A stretch of 64,000 bases of DNA from Thermoanaerobaculia bacterium (GTDB taxonomy: Bacteria; Acidobacteriota; Thermoanaerobaculia; Multivoradales; Multivoraceae): the NCBI GenBank assembly GCA_022826745.1, contig JAJDUI010000029.1:1-64000 (forward strand), read 5' to 3'. Made by a program: the position numbers and the translations under genes. The notes beneath the pieces were generated by a model. It did not search any database. It had not been told where the DNA came from and was given only the letters and a program-made list of their open reading frames with translations. Shown here in pieces: positions 47,350-55,836 of the stretch. Numbering within the stretch: the first letter of the stretch is position 1; each line of letters opens with the position of its first letter.

Positions 47350-48438
47350 ATGGGCCAGCTACCGAAGTCCGTGACGATCACGGACGACACGATGAGAGAG
47401 GGTCTGCAGATCGAGAGCGCCGACATTCCGGTCGAGGACAAGCTGCGGCTGCTCGACGCGCTGGGCGAGACCGGCGCCAGGGTGATCTCGATCGGTTCCT
47501 ACGCGCACCCCAAGTGGACGCCGCAGATGGCCTGCATCGACGAGATCGCCGAGCGCTTCGTGCCCAGGCCGGGTGTCCGCTACACCGCGGCGATCTTCAA
47601 CAAGATCGGATTCGATCGTGCTGACCGCTGGTATCCGAAGCTCGACGTGCGGCAGCGCCGCATCGGCACCCACGTCGAACTCTGCGACACCTTCGCCCGC
47701 CGGAACTACAACGCGACCCAGGCGCAGCAGATCGAACGCATTCCGGCCGCGATCGAGATGGCTCGGGCGCGCGGCTTCGAGACCGGGGCCGTGGCGATCG
47801 GCAACCCGTTCGGATCGAACTTCGAGGGAGCGTTCTCGCTGGAGCAGCGCATGGACCTGCTGGCGCTGATGATCGACCGCTGGCATGAAGCCGGCTTCCA
47901 GGTCACCCGCTGTTCGATCATCGAGGCGATGGGCTGGAACATGCCGCACACCGTGCGGGAAACGCTCCTCGCGATCCGGGAGCGCTGGCCCGAGATCACG
48001 GACTTCCACTGTCACCTGCACAACACCCGTGGGGCGGCCATGGTCAGCTACTACGAGGCGCTCAAACTGGGCGTGCGCGAGTTCGACACGTCGATCGGCG
48101 GCATGGGCGGTTGCCCCTACTGTGGCAACGGCCGCGCCGCGGGTCATGTGCCGACGGAGGACTTCGTCGACTTCTGCCACGAGCTGGGGATCGAGACCGG
48201 TTACCGGCTCGACAAGCTGATCGAAGCGGCACAGATCGCGGAGGAGGTGGTCGGCCACCCGCTCTGGGGCCATGTCTCCAAGGCGGGACCGCGGCCGCGC
48301 GGCGACGGTGATCTCTACCCGCGGCAGATGCCCTTCGTCGAGACGCTCGACGAGGCCTCCCACTTCCGCAACGGGCCGCCGGTCTACGCGGGTCAACGCT
48401 CGCCCTGGCGGCCCGACTCCGCCCTCTACCAGGCATGA
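47350..48438 (+). CDS. HMG-CoA lyase-like (DRE-TIM) protein
   Basis: A 362-residue TIM-barrel lyase of the DRE-TIM family, which includes hydroxymethylglutaryl-CoA lyase, isopropylmalate synthase and related enzymes. The DTxRE motif is DDTMREG (12-18), the metal-binding HxH is in FHCHLHNTRG, and the HMG-CoA lyase loop is GMGGCPYCGNGRAAG. It probably splits an HMG-CoA-like thioester to acetyl-CoA and a keto acid. A purine-rich AAAGAGAGAGG lies upstream of the ATG. Its TGA overlaps the permease ATG (ATGA), so import and cleavage may be linked. Exact substrate is uncertain. Confidence 0.85.
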   Translation: MGQLPKSVTITDDTMREGLQIESADIPVEDKLRLLDALGETGARVISIGSYAHPKWTPQMACIDEIAERFVPRPGVRYTAAIFNKIGFDRADRWYPKLDVRQRRIGTHVELCDTFARRNYNATQAQQIERIPAAIEMARARGFETGAVAIGNPFGSNFEGAFSLEQRMDLLALMIDRWHEAGFQVTRCSIIEAMGWNMPHTVRETLLAIRERWPEITDFHCHLHNTRGAAMVSYYEALKLGVREFDTSIGGMGGCPYCGNGRAAGHVPTEDFVDFCHELGIETGYRLDKLIEAAQIAEEVVGHPLWGHVSKAGPRPRGDGDLYPRQMPFVETLDEASHFRNGPPVYAGQRSPWRPDSALYQA

Positions 48439-50210
48439 GCGCCGCGGCAAAGGGCAAGGGCGGGCAGGTCCGCTACGAGGTGGACGGGCGACCGCCGACT
48501 CTCCTCGCGGCGACGATGGGCCTGCAGTACGCGACCCTCTGCGTGGCCGGAATCGTGATCACGCCGGCGATCATCGTCCGGGCCGCCGGGGGCAGCGACG
48601 AGTACCTGGCCTGGGCGGTGTTCGCAGCCATCTTCGTAAGCGGCATCACCACGATCCTGCAGGCGGTCCGTCTCTGGCGGATCGGCGCCGGCTTCATCCT
48701 GCTCATGGGCACTTCGGGGGCGTTCATCGCCGTCAGCATCGCCGCTCTGAGCCAGGGCGGACCCATGCTCTTGGCCAAGCTGGTCATTGTCTCGTCGCTG
48801 TTCCAGTTCCTGCTCTCCGCCCGGCTCCTGCTGCTCCGAAGGTTGTTCACGACGACCGTCACGGGCACGGTCATCATGCTGATCTCGGTCAGCGTGATGC
48901 CGATCGTGTTCGACCAGTTGACCCTGGTTCCCGAAGATGCTTCTCCTGCGGCCGCTCCGATCACGTTCATCGTGGCCGTGGCGGTCATGGCCGGCTTCGG
49001 CCTTCGGGCCAGGGGGATCGGGCGGCTCTGGGCGCCGGTAGCGGGCGTCGTGGCCGGCTCGATCGCTGCCGCGTTTCTCGGGCTCTACGACTTCGAGCAG
49101 GTGGCCGCGGCGGCGTGGATCGGCGCTCCCGCCGGCGGCTGGCCCGGCTTCGACCTGTCCTTCGGACCGGCCTTCTGGGCGTTGCTGCCGGGCTTCGTCA
49201 TCGTGACGCTGATCGGCGCGGTCGAGACGATCGGCGATGCGGTCGGCATCCAGCGGGTGTCCTGGCGGACGCCGCGAGCGCCCGACTACCGGGCGGTGCA
49301 GGGCGCCGTCGCCGCGGATGGACTCGGCAACCTGCTCTCGGGCATCGCCGGCACCGTGCCGAACACGACGTACTCCAGCAGCATTTCGGTCACGGAACTC
49401 ACGGGCGTTGCCTCGCGCCGGGTGGGGATGTGGATCGGGATCATCTTCATCGGTCTGGCTTTCCTGCCCAAGGCGCTCTCCCTGATCCTCGCGATTCCCG
49501 GTCCGGTCGTCGGCGCCTACGTGCTCGTGCTGATCGCCATCCTGTTCGTGCTCGGCGCGCGCATCGCCGGTCACGGGGGGATCGACTACCGCAAGGCCCT
49601 GGTGATCGGCGTGTCCTTCTGGATCGGGGTCGGCTTCGAGAACGACCTGATCTTCAGCGACCAGCTCGGCGGCTGGGCGGCGTCGGTCCTGGGCAACGGC
49701 ATGACCGCCGGCGGCCTGACCGCCATCGGCCTGACCGCGTTCCTCGAGTGGACCGGCCCGCGCCGCCGCCGGCTCGCGGTCGAGGTGAACGCCGCCTCGG
49801 GCCCACGGATCGGCGGCTTTCTCCGGAGTCTGGCGGAACGGGCGCGGTGGACGCCGGAGGCCTGCGATCGCCTCTGGTCGGCGGGCGAGGAGGCGTTGCT
49901 CAGCCTGGTCGGCCTCGACGAGGAGGAGGGCGGCCGGAAGCGCAGTCTTCTCGTCGTCGCGCGAGTCGACCGTCAGACGGCCGAGCTCGAGTTCATCGCG
50001 GCTCCAGGTGGCCGCAACATCGAAGACCGGTTGGTCGTCATGGCGCCCGATGCCCCCGTTCCGATCGAGAACGAGCTGTCGCTGCGGCTGCTGCGGCACG
50101 TGTCGACCTCGGTGCAGCACCAGCAGTACCACGACACGGACGTCCTCACGGTCATCGTCAGCAGCGACAGCCAGGAACCGACGGGTCAGGTGGACACGGC
50201 GGGAATCTAG
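48435..50210 (+). CDS. NCS2-type permease with GHKL-like C-terminal domain
   Basis: A 591-residue protein. Residues 1-440 form a nucleobase-cation-symporter-2 (xanthine/uracil permease) fold with about 14 helices. The conserved segment GAVETIGDAVGIQ is followed by the AVAADGLGNLLSGIAGTVPNT signature. The last 130 residues (about 460-580) look like a histidine-kinase/anti-sigma (GHKL) ATPase fold. RLWSAGEEALLSL (479-491) is at the N-box, where the usual Asn is missing. The domain is therefore probably degenerate. The gene is coupled to the HMG-CoA-lyase-like gene. A GOLPH3-like and a STAS gene follow. Substrate is unproven; purine or pyrimidine is not certain. Confidence 0.83.
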   Translation: MSAAAKGKGGQVRYEVDGRPPTLLAATMGLQYATLCVAGIVITPAIIVRAAGGSDEYLAWAVFAAIFVSGITTILQAVRLWRIGAGFILLMGTSGAFIAVSIAALSQGGPMLLAKLVIVSSLFQFLLSARLLLLRRLFTTTVTGTVIMLISVSVMPIVFDQLTLVPEDASPAAAPITFIVAVAVMAGFGLRARGIGRLWAPVAGVVAGSIAAAFLGLYDFEQVAAAAWIGAPAGGWPGFDLSFGPAFWALLPGFVIVTLIGAVETIGDAVGIQRVSWRTPRAPDYRAVQGAVAADGLGNLLSGIAGTVPNTTYSSSISVTELTGVASRRVGMWIGIIFIGLAFLPKALSLILAIPGPVVGAYVLVLIAILFVLGARIAGHGGIDYRKALVIGVSFWIGVGFENDLIFSDQLGGWAASVLGNGMTAGGLTAIGLTAFLEWTGPRRRRLAVEVNAASGPRIGGFLRSLAERARWTPEACDRLWSAGEEALLSLVGLDEEEGGRKRSLLVVARVDRQTAELEFIAAPGGRNIEDRLVVMAPDAPVPIENELSLRLLRHVSTSVQHQQYHDTDVLTVIVSSDSQEPTGQVDTAGI

Positions 50211-50301
50211 GGGAGCGCATCCTTCCCGAGCGCTTCCTTCCTGTAGGATTCCGCAGTGGATGTGACCTCTCCGTGAAACGAACTGCGAGCCCCAACCTCA
50301 C

Positions 50302-50979
50302 GTGAGTCAGAACCCCCACCTGACCTTCGTGGAGGAGATCCTGCTTCTTCTCCTGGACGACGAATCCGGCGCGATGAAGCGCGTTGCGCCCAACGTGATG
50401 GAGCTCCTGGTCGCCGGCGCGATCCTGATGGACCTCGCGCTGCGCGGACGCCTGGATTGCGACCTCCAGCGGCTCGTCGTCGTCGATTCGACGCCGGTGG
50501 GCGAGGAGATTCTCGACGGCCCGCTGGCGGAGATCGCGGAAGCCGCCGACGAGGCCGATGCCCGCACCTGGGTGGTGCGGCTCTCGGCCCGGAGCAAGCA
50601 GGTCCAGGAGGCGGCCCTCGCGCGCCTGGTCGAGCGGGGCATCCTCCGGGTCGAGGATCGGAGCTTCCTGTGGGTCTTCGGCAGCCGTCGCTATCCGATG
50701 ATCGACGACCGGGAGGAGCGGGAGGTCAAGCTGCGGATCCTCGACGTGCTCCTGAGCGACCGGATTCCCGCGCCCAGGGACGTTGCCCTGATTTGCCTGG
50801 CCGATGCGTCGAACGCTTTCCAGGTCATCCTGAGCCCGCAGGAGTTGCGGCACGCCGCGGCCCGGATCGAACTCGTGCGGGGCTTCGATCTGATCGGCCA
50901 GGCGATGGGCCGGGCGATCCAGAAGTCCGTTCAGGACATTGCCGCCGCGACGGCGACGGCGCATCATCCGTTCTACTGA
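50302..50979 (+). CDS. GOLPH3/GPP34 family protein
   Basis: A 225-residue protein of the Golgi phosphoprotein 3 family, which in eukaryotes binds phosphatidylinositol-4-phosphate on membranes. The signature LTFVEEILLLLLDDESG (7-23) and GAILMDLALRGRLDCD are characteristic. The remaining all-helical body includes VQEAALARLVERGILRVED. No signal peptide or membrane helix is present, so it may bind a membrane surface. The start is a GTG at 50302 with no strong ribosome site. It follows the NCS2 gene by 91 nt and precedes a STAS gene. Bacterial members are mostly known from Actinobacteria and some others, with function unknown. Confidence 0.88.
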   Translation: MSQNPHLTFVEEILLLLLDDESGAMKRVAPNVMELLVAGAILMDLALRGRLDCDLQRLVVVDSTPVGEEILDGPLAEIAEAADEADARTWVVRLSARSKQVQEAALARLVERGILRVEDRSFLWVFGSRRYPMIDDREEREVKLRILDVLLSDRIPAPRDVALICLADASNAFQVILSPQELRHAAARIELVRGFDLIGQAMGRAIQKSVQDIAAATATAHHPFY

Positions 50980-51014
50980 GTCAAACCAGAGACGCGAAGA
51001 GAAGAGGTGAGTAC

Positions 51015-51386
51015 GTGATCGAGAGCATCAAGATCGGGAAGTCGGCGATCGGGGGCGAGACGGTTGGCGACGTGACCGTGTGGGTGCCGGAAGGGCGGGT
51101 CGACGCCTCGAGCGCTCCGGACCTGGAGCAGGCGATGACGTCCGGGATCGCGGAAGGCGGGGAGGCGGTCGTCCTCGACCTGAGCCGCACCCGCTACATG
51201 AGCAGCGCCGGCCTTCGCGTCGTACTCGTCGTGGCCCGCGCCCTGCAGGCGCGCGAAGGGAAGTTCGCCGTCTGCGGCCTGAACGACGAAGTGAAGGAAC
51301 TCTTCGAGGTTTCGGGCTTCAGCCTGATCGTGGGCATCGAGCCGGACCGCGACGCCGCGGTCGCCGCCGTCCAGCAGTCCGCCTGA
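51015..51386 (+). CDS. STAS-domain protein (anti-sigma factor antagonist type)
   Basis: A 123-residue single-domain STAS protein like SpoIIAA. The core has VWVPEGRVDASSAPDLE and AVVLDLSRTRYMSSAGLRVV, where Ser63 or Ser64 is the position phosphorylated in SpoIIAA by a serine kinase. The GTG at 51015 has AAGAGGTGA about 5 nt upstream. In known systems such proteins bind an anti-sigma kinase with a GHKL fold. The upstream permease has a GHKL-like tail, so a partner-switching link is possible. No sigma factor is seen here. Confidence 0.88.
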   Translation: MIESIKIGKSAIGGETVGDVTVWVPEGRVDASSAPDLEQAMTSGIAEGGEAVVLDLSRTRYMSSAGLRVVLVVARALQAREGKFAVCGLNDEVKELFEVSGFSLIVGIEPDRDAAVAAVQQSA

Positions 51387-51413
51387 CGGACCGCTTCGCT
51401 ACAGGCCGCTTCC

Positions 51414-52748
51414 TTACAGCGTCCAGCCGTCCCGGTAGGTCGGCTGGATGTACTCGCGCGGCACCTCGACGCCGTTCGTCACCTTCAGCTTCTTCGGGTT
51501 CCAGACGATCTCCTGCTGGCTGCGGACCGCCAGGTTGCCCAGCAGCGCGGTCTCGGTCATCGGACCCGCGTGATCGGCGAAGTTGGAGCCGTCGGGGTTC
51601 GTCGTTCCCGCCTTGATCGCGTCGATCCACTGCTTGTAGTGCCCCTCGGTCCGCTCGTAGACCTGAGGCAGCGGGTTCTTCGTGATCTTCTCGTGCAGTT
51701 TGGACGGGTAGATCGTCGGCCTTCCGGCGTAGATATCGGCGACGATCACGCCGTCGGTGCCCACGAAGAGCTGACCGCTGTTGCGCGGCGGCCACTTGCC
51801 CTCCCACACCTTGGGCATCGCCGGCGTCAGGTTGCCGTCGCGCCAGACGACCGTCATCTTCGGCCGGTTGCCGCGGGCCGGGTACTCGAAGGTGATCCGG
51901 GTGGCGGCCGGTGCCGACTCCTTGAACAACGGCGTCGACTCGGCGTAGACGGACGAGGGATCCCGCAGGTCGAAGATCCAGAACGCCGCGTCCATCGCAT
52001 GGCAGGCGATGTCGCCGATGGCGCCGGTGCCGAAGTCCCACCAGCCGCGCCAGGCGAACGGGTGGTAATAGTCGGGGTGGTAGGGGCGCTCCGGCGCCGG
52101 GCCGAGCCAGAGGTCCCACTTGACGTGGTCGGGCACCTCGTGGACTTCCTTGGGGCGCTTGATCGCCTGGGGCCAGATCGGCCGGTTGGTCCAGTACTCG
52201 ACGCGGTTCACCTCGCCGATCACGCCGCCCTCGATCCACTCGCGGATGAGGCGGGTGCCCTCGGCAGCGTGGCCCTGGTTGCCCATCTGGGTGGCCGTGC
52301 CGGCCTTGCGGGCCGCCTCGCCGACCATCCGCGCTTCCCCGATCGTGCGCGTCAGCGGCTTCTGCGTGAAGACGTGCAGGCCGCGCTCGAGCGCCGCCAC
52401 GGTCATCACCGCGTGCGTGTGGTCGGCGGTCGAGACGAGCACCGCGTCGAGGTCGCTGTGGGCGTCGAGCATCTCGCGGTAGTCGTGGTAGCGCTTCGCG
52501 TTCGGATGTGCGTTCATCGTCTCTTCGGCGCGCTTCCAGTCGATGTCGCAGAGCGCCACGATGTTCTCGCTCGCGACGCCGGCGACGTCGCTGCGGCCCT
52601 TGCCGCCGGCGCCGATGGCCGCGATGTTCAGCTTGTCGCTGGGCGCCTCTTCGCCGCGTCCGAGGACGTGACGGGGAACGATCATCAAGCCGGCGCCGGC
52701 GGCTGCGGCGCCGAGCACGCTGCGGCGGCTCAGGTCTTGGTCGGCCAT
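51414..52748 (-). CDS. Tat-exported Gfo/Idh/MocA oxidoreductase
   Basis: A 444-residue NAD(P)-dependent oxidoreductase with a twin-arginine signal (SRRSVLGAAAAGAG, RR at 8-9), so it is exported folded with its cofactor. The Rossmann motif is IAAIGAGGKGRSD and the catalytic-type Lys is in FTQKPLTRTIG. The second domain has HPDYYHPFAWRGWWDFGTGAIGD and CHAMDAAFW, typical of the secreted Gfo/Idh group common in Planctomycetes and Acidobacteria. It diverges from the second PQQ quinoprotein, so the two may act on related sugars or alcohols. Confidence 0.88.
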   Translation of the reverse strand: MADQDLSRRSVLGAAAAGAGLMIVPRHVLGRGEEAPSDKLNIAAIGAGGKGRSDVAGVASENIVALCDIDWKRAEETMNAHPNAKRYHDYREMLDAHSDLDAVLVSTADHTHAVMTVAALERGLHVFTQKPLTRTIGEARMVGEAARKAGTATQMGNQGHAAEGTRLIREWIEGGVIGEVNRVEYWTNRPIWPQAIKRPKEVHEVPDHVKWDLWLGPAPERPYHPDYYHPFAWRGWWDFGTGAIGDIACHAMDAAFWIFDLRDPSSVYAESTPLFKESAPAATRITFEYPARGNRPKMTVVWRDGNLTPAMPKVWEGKWPPRNSGQLFVGTDGVIVADIYAGRPTIYPSKLHEKITKNPLPQVYERTEGHYKQWIDAIKAGTTNPDGSNFADHAGPMTETALLGNLAVRSQQEIVWNPKKLKVTNGVEVPREYIQPTYRDGWTL

Positions 52749-52784
52749 GGAGAGTTGCCTTTCTCGGTCGGGGTTCGTGTGCGG

Positions 52785-52790
52785 TAGGTT
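52785..52790 (+). promoter_or_regulatory. TAGGTT -10-like box, leaderless type
   Basis: TAGGTT ends 10 nt before the ATG at 52801. It supports that ATG over the longer frame starting at 52747. No -35 box is evident. Confidence 0.4.
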
Positions 52791-52800
52791 AGCGCATTCG

Positions 52801-54804
52801 ATGAGCGTTCTCCGCATCGTGGGACTGGGCATCGCCTGGTCGATCGGGCTCATGTCCGTGCCGGTCGGGGCGGAGACGAGGGAGCACGGCAAGTCCGCCC
52901 ACGGGGAGTGGCAGCACCACGGCGGCGACCACACGTCCAGCCGTTACTCGCCGCTGACCCAGATCGACGGCTCGAACTTCGGCCGGCTCGAGATCGCCTG
53001 GCGCTGGCGAACCGCGGACCACGAGGTTCCGCTGGACGTGCTGCCGGGCTACGACACCGGCTTCTACCGCTCCGTGCCGCTGATGATCGGCGGCCGCCTG
53101 TTCGCGCCGACCAGCCTCGGCCAGGTGGCCCTGCTCGATCCGGCGACCGGCGAGCAGAAGTGGGTCTACAACCCGAAGACCTGGGAGCGCGGCGGCACGA
53201 CGATGCGGCCGGTCGGCGCCCGCGGCATCGAGTACTGGACCGACGGCGAGAAGGAACGCCTCTTCGTCGCCACGATCGGCCGGCAGCTCGTCTCGGTGGA
53301 CGCCGGGACGGGCGAGGCCGACCGCGCCTTCGGCGAGGACGGCGTGGTCGACCTGGCCCGGGACCTCGGCCCGGGCGAGTACGCGATCCGACACGTCACC
53401 CACGGCGCGCCGCCGATCGTGGTCGGCGACAGTGTGATCGTCGGCTCGAAGATCTTCGACTACTCGATCCGGAGCGACGCGCCGCCCGGCCACGTCCGCG
53501 CCTACGACGTCCACACCGGCGAGTTCAAGTGGCGATTCAACACGATCCCGCGGGACGGCGAGTACGGCGTCGAGACCTGGGAGAACGAGTCCTGGCGGAC
53601 CGCGGGAAACGCGAACGTGTGGGCGTCGATGAGCGCCGACCACGAGCTCGGCTACGTCTACCTGCCGACCAGTACGCCGTCGAACGACTACTACGGCGCC
53701 GACCGGCCGGGCGACAACCTCTTTGCCGAGAGCCTGGTCTGCGTCGACGCGGAAACGGGCGAGCGCGTCTGGCATTTCCAGACCGTCCGCCACGGCATCT
53801 GGGACTACGACATCGCCTCGGCCCCGAACCTGCTCGACATCGTCGTCGACGGCAAGCTGATCAAGGCGGTCGCCCAGGTCTCGAAGACCGGCTTCACCTA
53901 CGTCTTCGACCGCGCCACCGGCGAGCCGGTGTGGCCGATCGAGGACCGGCCCGTGAACCACCAGTCGACCGTTCCGGGCGAGAAGCTGGCGGAGACCCAG
54001 CCGTTTCCGACCAAGCCGCTGGCCTTCGTACGCCAGGGCGTCAGCGAGGACGACCTGATCGACTGGACACCGGAACTGCGGGAGGAAGCGCTCGAGATCG
54101 CCGAGAGGCTGGTGCTGGCGCCGATGTTCCCGCCGCTGATCGTCAGGGGCGAGGGCGGCAAGGAGGGCGTCATGGTGGTCCCGGGGGCGGCCGGCGGTGC
54201 GAACCACCCCGGAGCGTCCGTCGATCCGATGACCGGCGTGCTCTTCGTCGAGGCCCAGCACCGGCCCACCGGCATGTCCCTGATCGAGCCGGACCGCGCC
54301 CGCGGTCCGGACTGGCGCTACGTGATCGCCTACGTCGACACGGCGGGGCCGCGCGGCCTGCCCTTGACGAAGCCGCCCTACCGCACGATCACGGCGATCG
54401 ATCTGAATCGCGGCGAGCACCTCTGGCGGGTTCCCGTCGGTCCCGGCCCCAGGAACCATCCGGCGATCGCGCACCTGAAGCTGCCGGACATGGGGACCAC
54501 CTACATCGGCATGCCGGCGGACGGCGGCTTGCTCGTCACCCGCACGCTGCTGATCGGCTTCGTGGCCTTGCCCGACGAGGACAACCCCCGCACCAGCAGC
54601 GGCGGCTTGCTGCGCGCTTACGACAAGGCGACCGGCGATGTCGTCGCGGAAGTGGAGACCGACGTCTGGTTCCACGGTCCGCCGATGACCTACATGCACG
54701 AAGGCCGGCAGTACATCGTGATCGCCGGAGGCGGCGCCCGCAACCGCCGGATCCCCGATGAGCTGATCGCCTTTGCGTTGCCCGAGTCGGCGATTGGAGG
54801 TTAG
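52801..54804 (+). CDS. PQQ-type quinoprotein dehydrogenase, exported (paralogue)
   Basis: A 667-residue propeller protein like the one at 19412. It has a signal peptide (first 24 residues), HHGGDHTSSRYSPL, FAESLVCVDAETGERVWHFQ, and the active-site Asp in GIWDYDIASAPN. It lacks a cytochrome domain. The two paralogues share the phrase QIDGSNFG or EIDGSNFG near residue 55 and the end GGARNRRIPDELIAFALPES, but differ in active-site loops, so substrates probably differ. The START-like protein follows 4 nt after the stop codon. Start chosen by the TAnnnT box. Confidence 0.88.
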   Translation: MSVLRIVGLGIAWSIGLMSVPVGAETREHGKSAHGEWQHHGGDHTSSRYSPLTQIDGSNFGRLEIAWRWRTADHEVPLDVLPGYDTGFYRSVPLMIGGRLFAPTSLGQVALLDPATGEQKWVYNPKTWERGGTTMRPVGARGIEYWTDGEKERLFVATIGRQLVSVDAGTGEADRAFGEDGVVDLARDLGPGEYAIRHVTHGAPPIVVGDSVIVGSKIFDYSIRSDAPPGHVRAYDVHTGEFKWRFNTIPRDGEYGVETWENESWRTAGNANVWASMSADHELGYVYLPTSTPSNDYYGADRPGDNLFAESLVCVDAETGERVWHFQTVRHGIWDYDIASAPNLLDIVVDGKLIKAVAQVSKTGFTYVFDRATGEPVWPIEDRPVNHQSTVPGEKLAETQPFPTKPLAFVRQGVSEDDLIDWTPELREEALEIAERLVLAPMFPPLIVRGEGGKEGVMVVPGAAGGANHPGASVDPMTGVLFVEAQHRPTGMSLIEPDRARGPDWRYVIAYVDTAGPRGLPLTKPPYRTITAIDLNRGEHLWRVPVGPGPRNHPAIAHLKLPDMGTTYIGMPADGGLLVTRTLLIGFVALPDEDNPRTSSGGLLRAYDKATGDVVAEVETDVWFHGPPMTYMHEGRQYIVIAGGGARNRRIPDELIAFALPESAIGG

Positions 54805-54808
54805 GACG

Positions 54809-55750
54809 ATGAAGATGCCAACGCCGCCCCGAAAGGTCGCCGGCCTCCGGCCGGCGGCAGATTCCAGGGGGCTTCGCCCCAGGCGGGCCGGAAGGCCCGC
54901 GCACCGACAACCGGACCTTCACCGACACCGGTCGGTGCGCCGGCCTGTCAGCCGTGCGCCCGATGACGGGCGCACGGACTGGTTCACGGGTGACGCCAGA
55001 TGGCGCCACCCGGGTGCTGGCCGGCATCCGGCGCAAAGCGCCGGTCTCCGGCCTCTGTTCGCCGCGGCTACCTTCGTGTTCTTCGTCGCCCTGCCGGCGC
55101 CCGCCGCCGCCGAATGCGAACCCCGGGAGGCCGAAGGTCCCGTCACCGTCGAGTCCTGTCCGATCGAGAACGCCGACTATCCCGTTGTACGGGCCGAGAT
55201 GACCGTGCGCGGTTCCATGTCGGCCGTCATCGCCCTTCTGGCCGACGCCGGCGCTTGCCCGGAGTGGCAGGCCATGTGCGTGGAAGAACGCGCGACCGCA
55301 CTCGACGCCCCCTTCCAGACCCTCCGGCAGCGCGTCTCGGGCAAGGGCATCAGCCGGCGCATCACGATGGACCGCGTGGCCTGGTGGCGCACTGCCGACG
55401 GCGCGGTGGTCGGGGACATGGCCGGCGCCGACGAGCTGACGCCCGAGTTCAAGGGGAAGCGCGTCCTCTGCGCCCGTTCCCGCTGGTTCCTCTCCCCGGG
55501 CGACGGGGAAGGAACGGTCACGGTGGTCCAGAAGACCGTCAGCGACCCGCAACCGCCCTTCGGCATGGGCGCCGGGGTCGTGACGCCGCGTACGGCGAAG
55601 ACCCTGCTCGAGACCTTCACGAACATGAGCGCCCGGCTCGCCGGCGGCCGGCCCGGCGCCGGCCCGGCCATCGAGTCGCTGCCGCTGCTGGAGGACGAGT
55701 TGCCGGGCCTCGGCGAAGAGTTCGCCCGCTGCCAGACGGCGCGCAAGTAG
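54809..55750 (+). CDS. Exported START-like protein with repeat-filled 5' end
   Basis: Up to 313 residues from the ATG at 54809, which follows a good GGAGG site 8 nt upstream. The body (about 105-313) has a hydrophobic signal-like stretch LFAAATFVFFVALPAPAAAE, then a START/SRPBCC-type lipid-binding domain (AEMTVRGSMSAVIALLADA, MDRVAWWRTADG). About 70 residues between MPTPPRK and that stretch are encoded by palindromes (54839-55044) and are Arg/Pro/Gly-rich. They look like a repeat array inserted in frame in the N-region of the signal peptide. Possibly translation starts later. It may bind a lipid or quinone for the quinoprotein upstream. Confidence 0.7.
   Translation: MKMPTPPRKVAGLRPAADSRGLRPRRAGRPAHRQPDLHRHRSVRRPVSRAPDDGRTDWFTGDARWRHPGAGRHPAQSAGLRPLFAAATFVFFVALPAPAAAECEPREAEGPVTVESCPIENADYPVVRAEMTVRGSMSAVIALLADAGACPEWQAMCVEERATALDAPFQTLRQRVSGKGISRRITMDRVAWWRTADGAVVGDMAGADELTPEFKGKRVLCARSRWFLSPGDGEGTVTVVQKTVSDPQPPFGMGAGVVTPRTAKTLLETFTNMSARLAGGRPGAGPAIESLPLLEDELPGLGEEFARCQTARK
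54839..55044. repeat. Palindrome array, copy D, inside the START-like gene
   Basis: At least five perfect hairpins follow one another. They are GCCGGCC/GGCCGGC (54839-54855), GGGGC/GCCCC (54868-54880), GCGGGCC/GGCCCGC (54883-54900), an 11-bp stem CCGTGCGCCCG/CGGGCGCACGG (54952-54977) and CCGGCGC/GCGCCGG (55028-55044). A sixth stem near 54988-55011 has one mismatch. The stretch stays open in the frame of the START-like gene. Confidence 0.75.
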
Positions 55751-55758
55751 AGCCTCTG

Positions 55759-55829
55759 CTGGGTGCGCGGGTCTTCTGACCCGCTGCCGCCGCAGGCGGC
55801 CGGAAGAATGTGCCGGCCGCCTGGCCGGC
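55759..55829. repeat. Three-hairpin repeat, copy E
   Basis: The clearest copy: GCGGGTC/GACCCGC (55767-55784, loop TTCT), GCCGCC/GGCGGC (55786-55800, loop GCA) and GCCGGCC/GGCCGGC (55812-55829, loop GCCT). It lies between the stops of two convergent genes, as copy B does. It could act as a bidirectional terminator. Confidence 0.82.
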
Positions 55830-55836
55830 TCGACGC

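Noticed and set aside
54839..55044. CRISPR array
   Set aside because: The palindromes differ from one another and there are no equal spacers or direct repeats.
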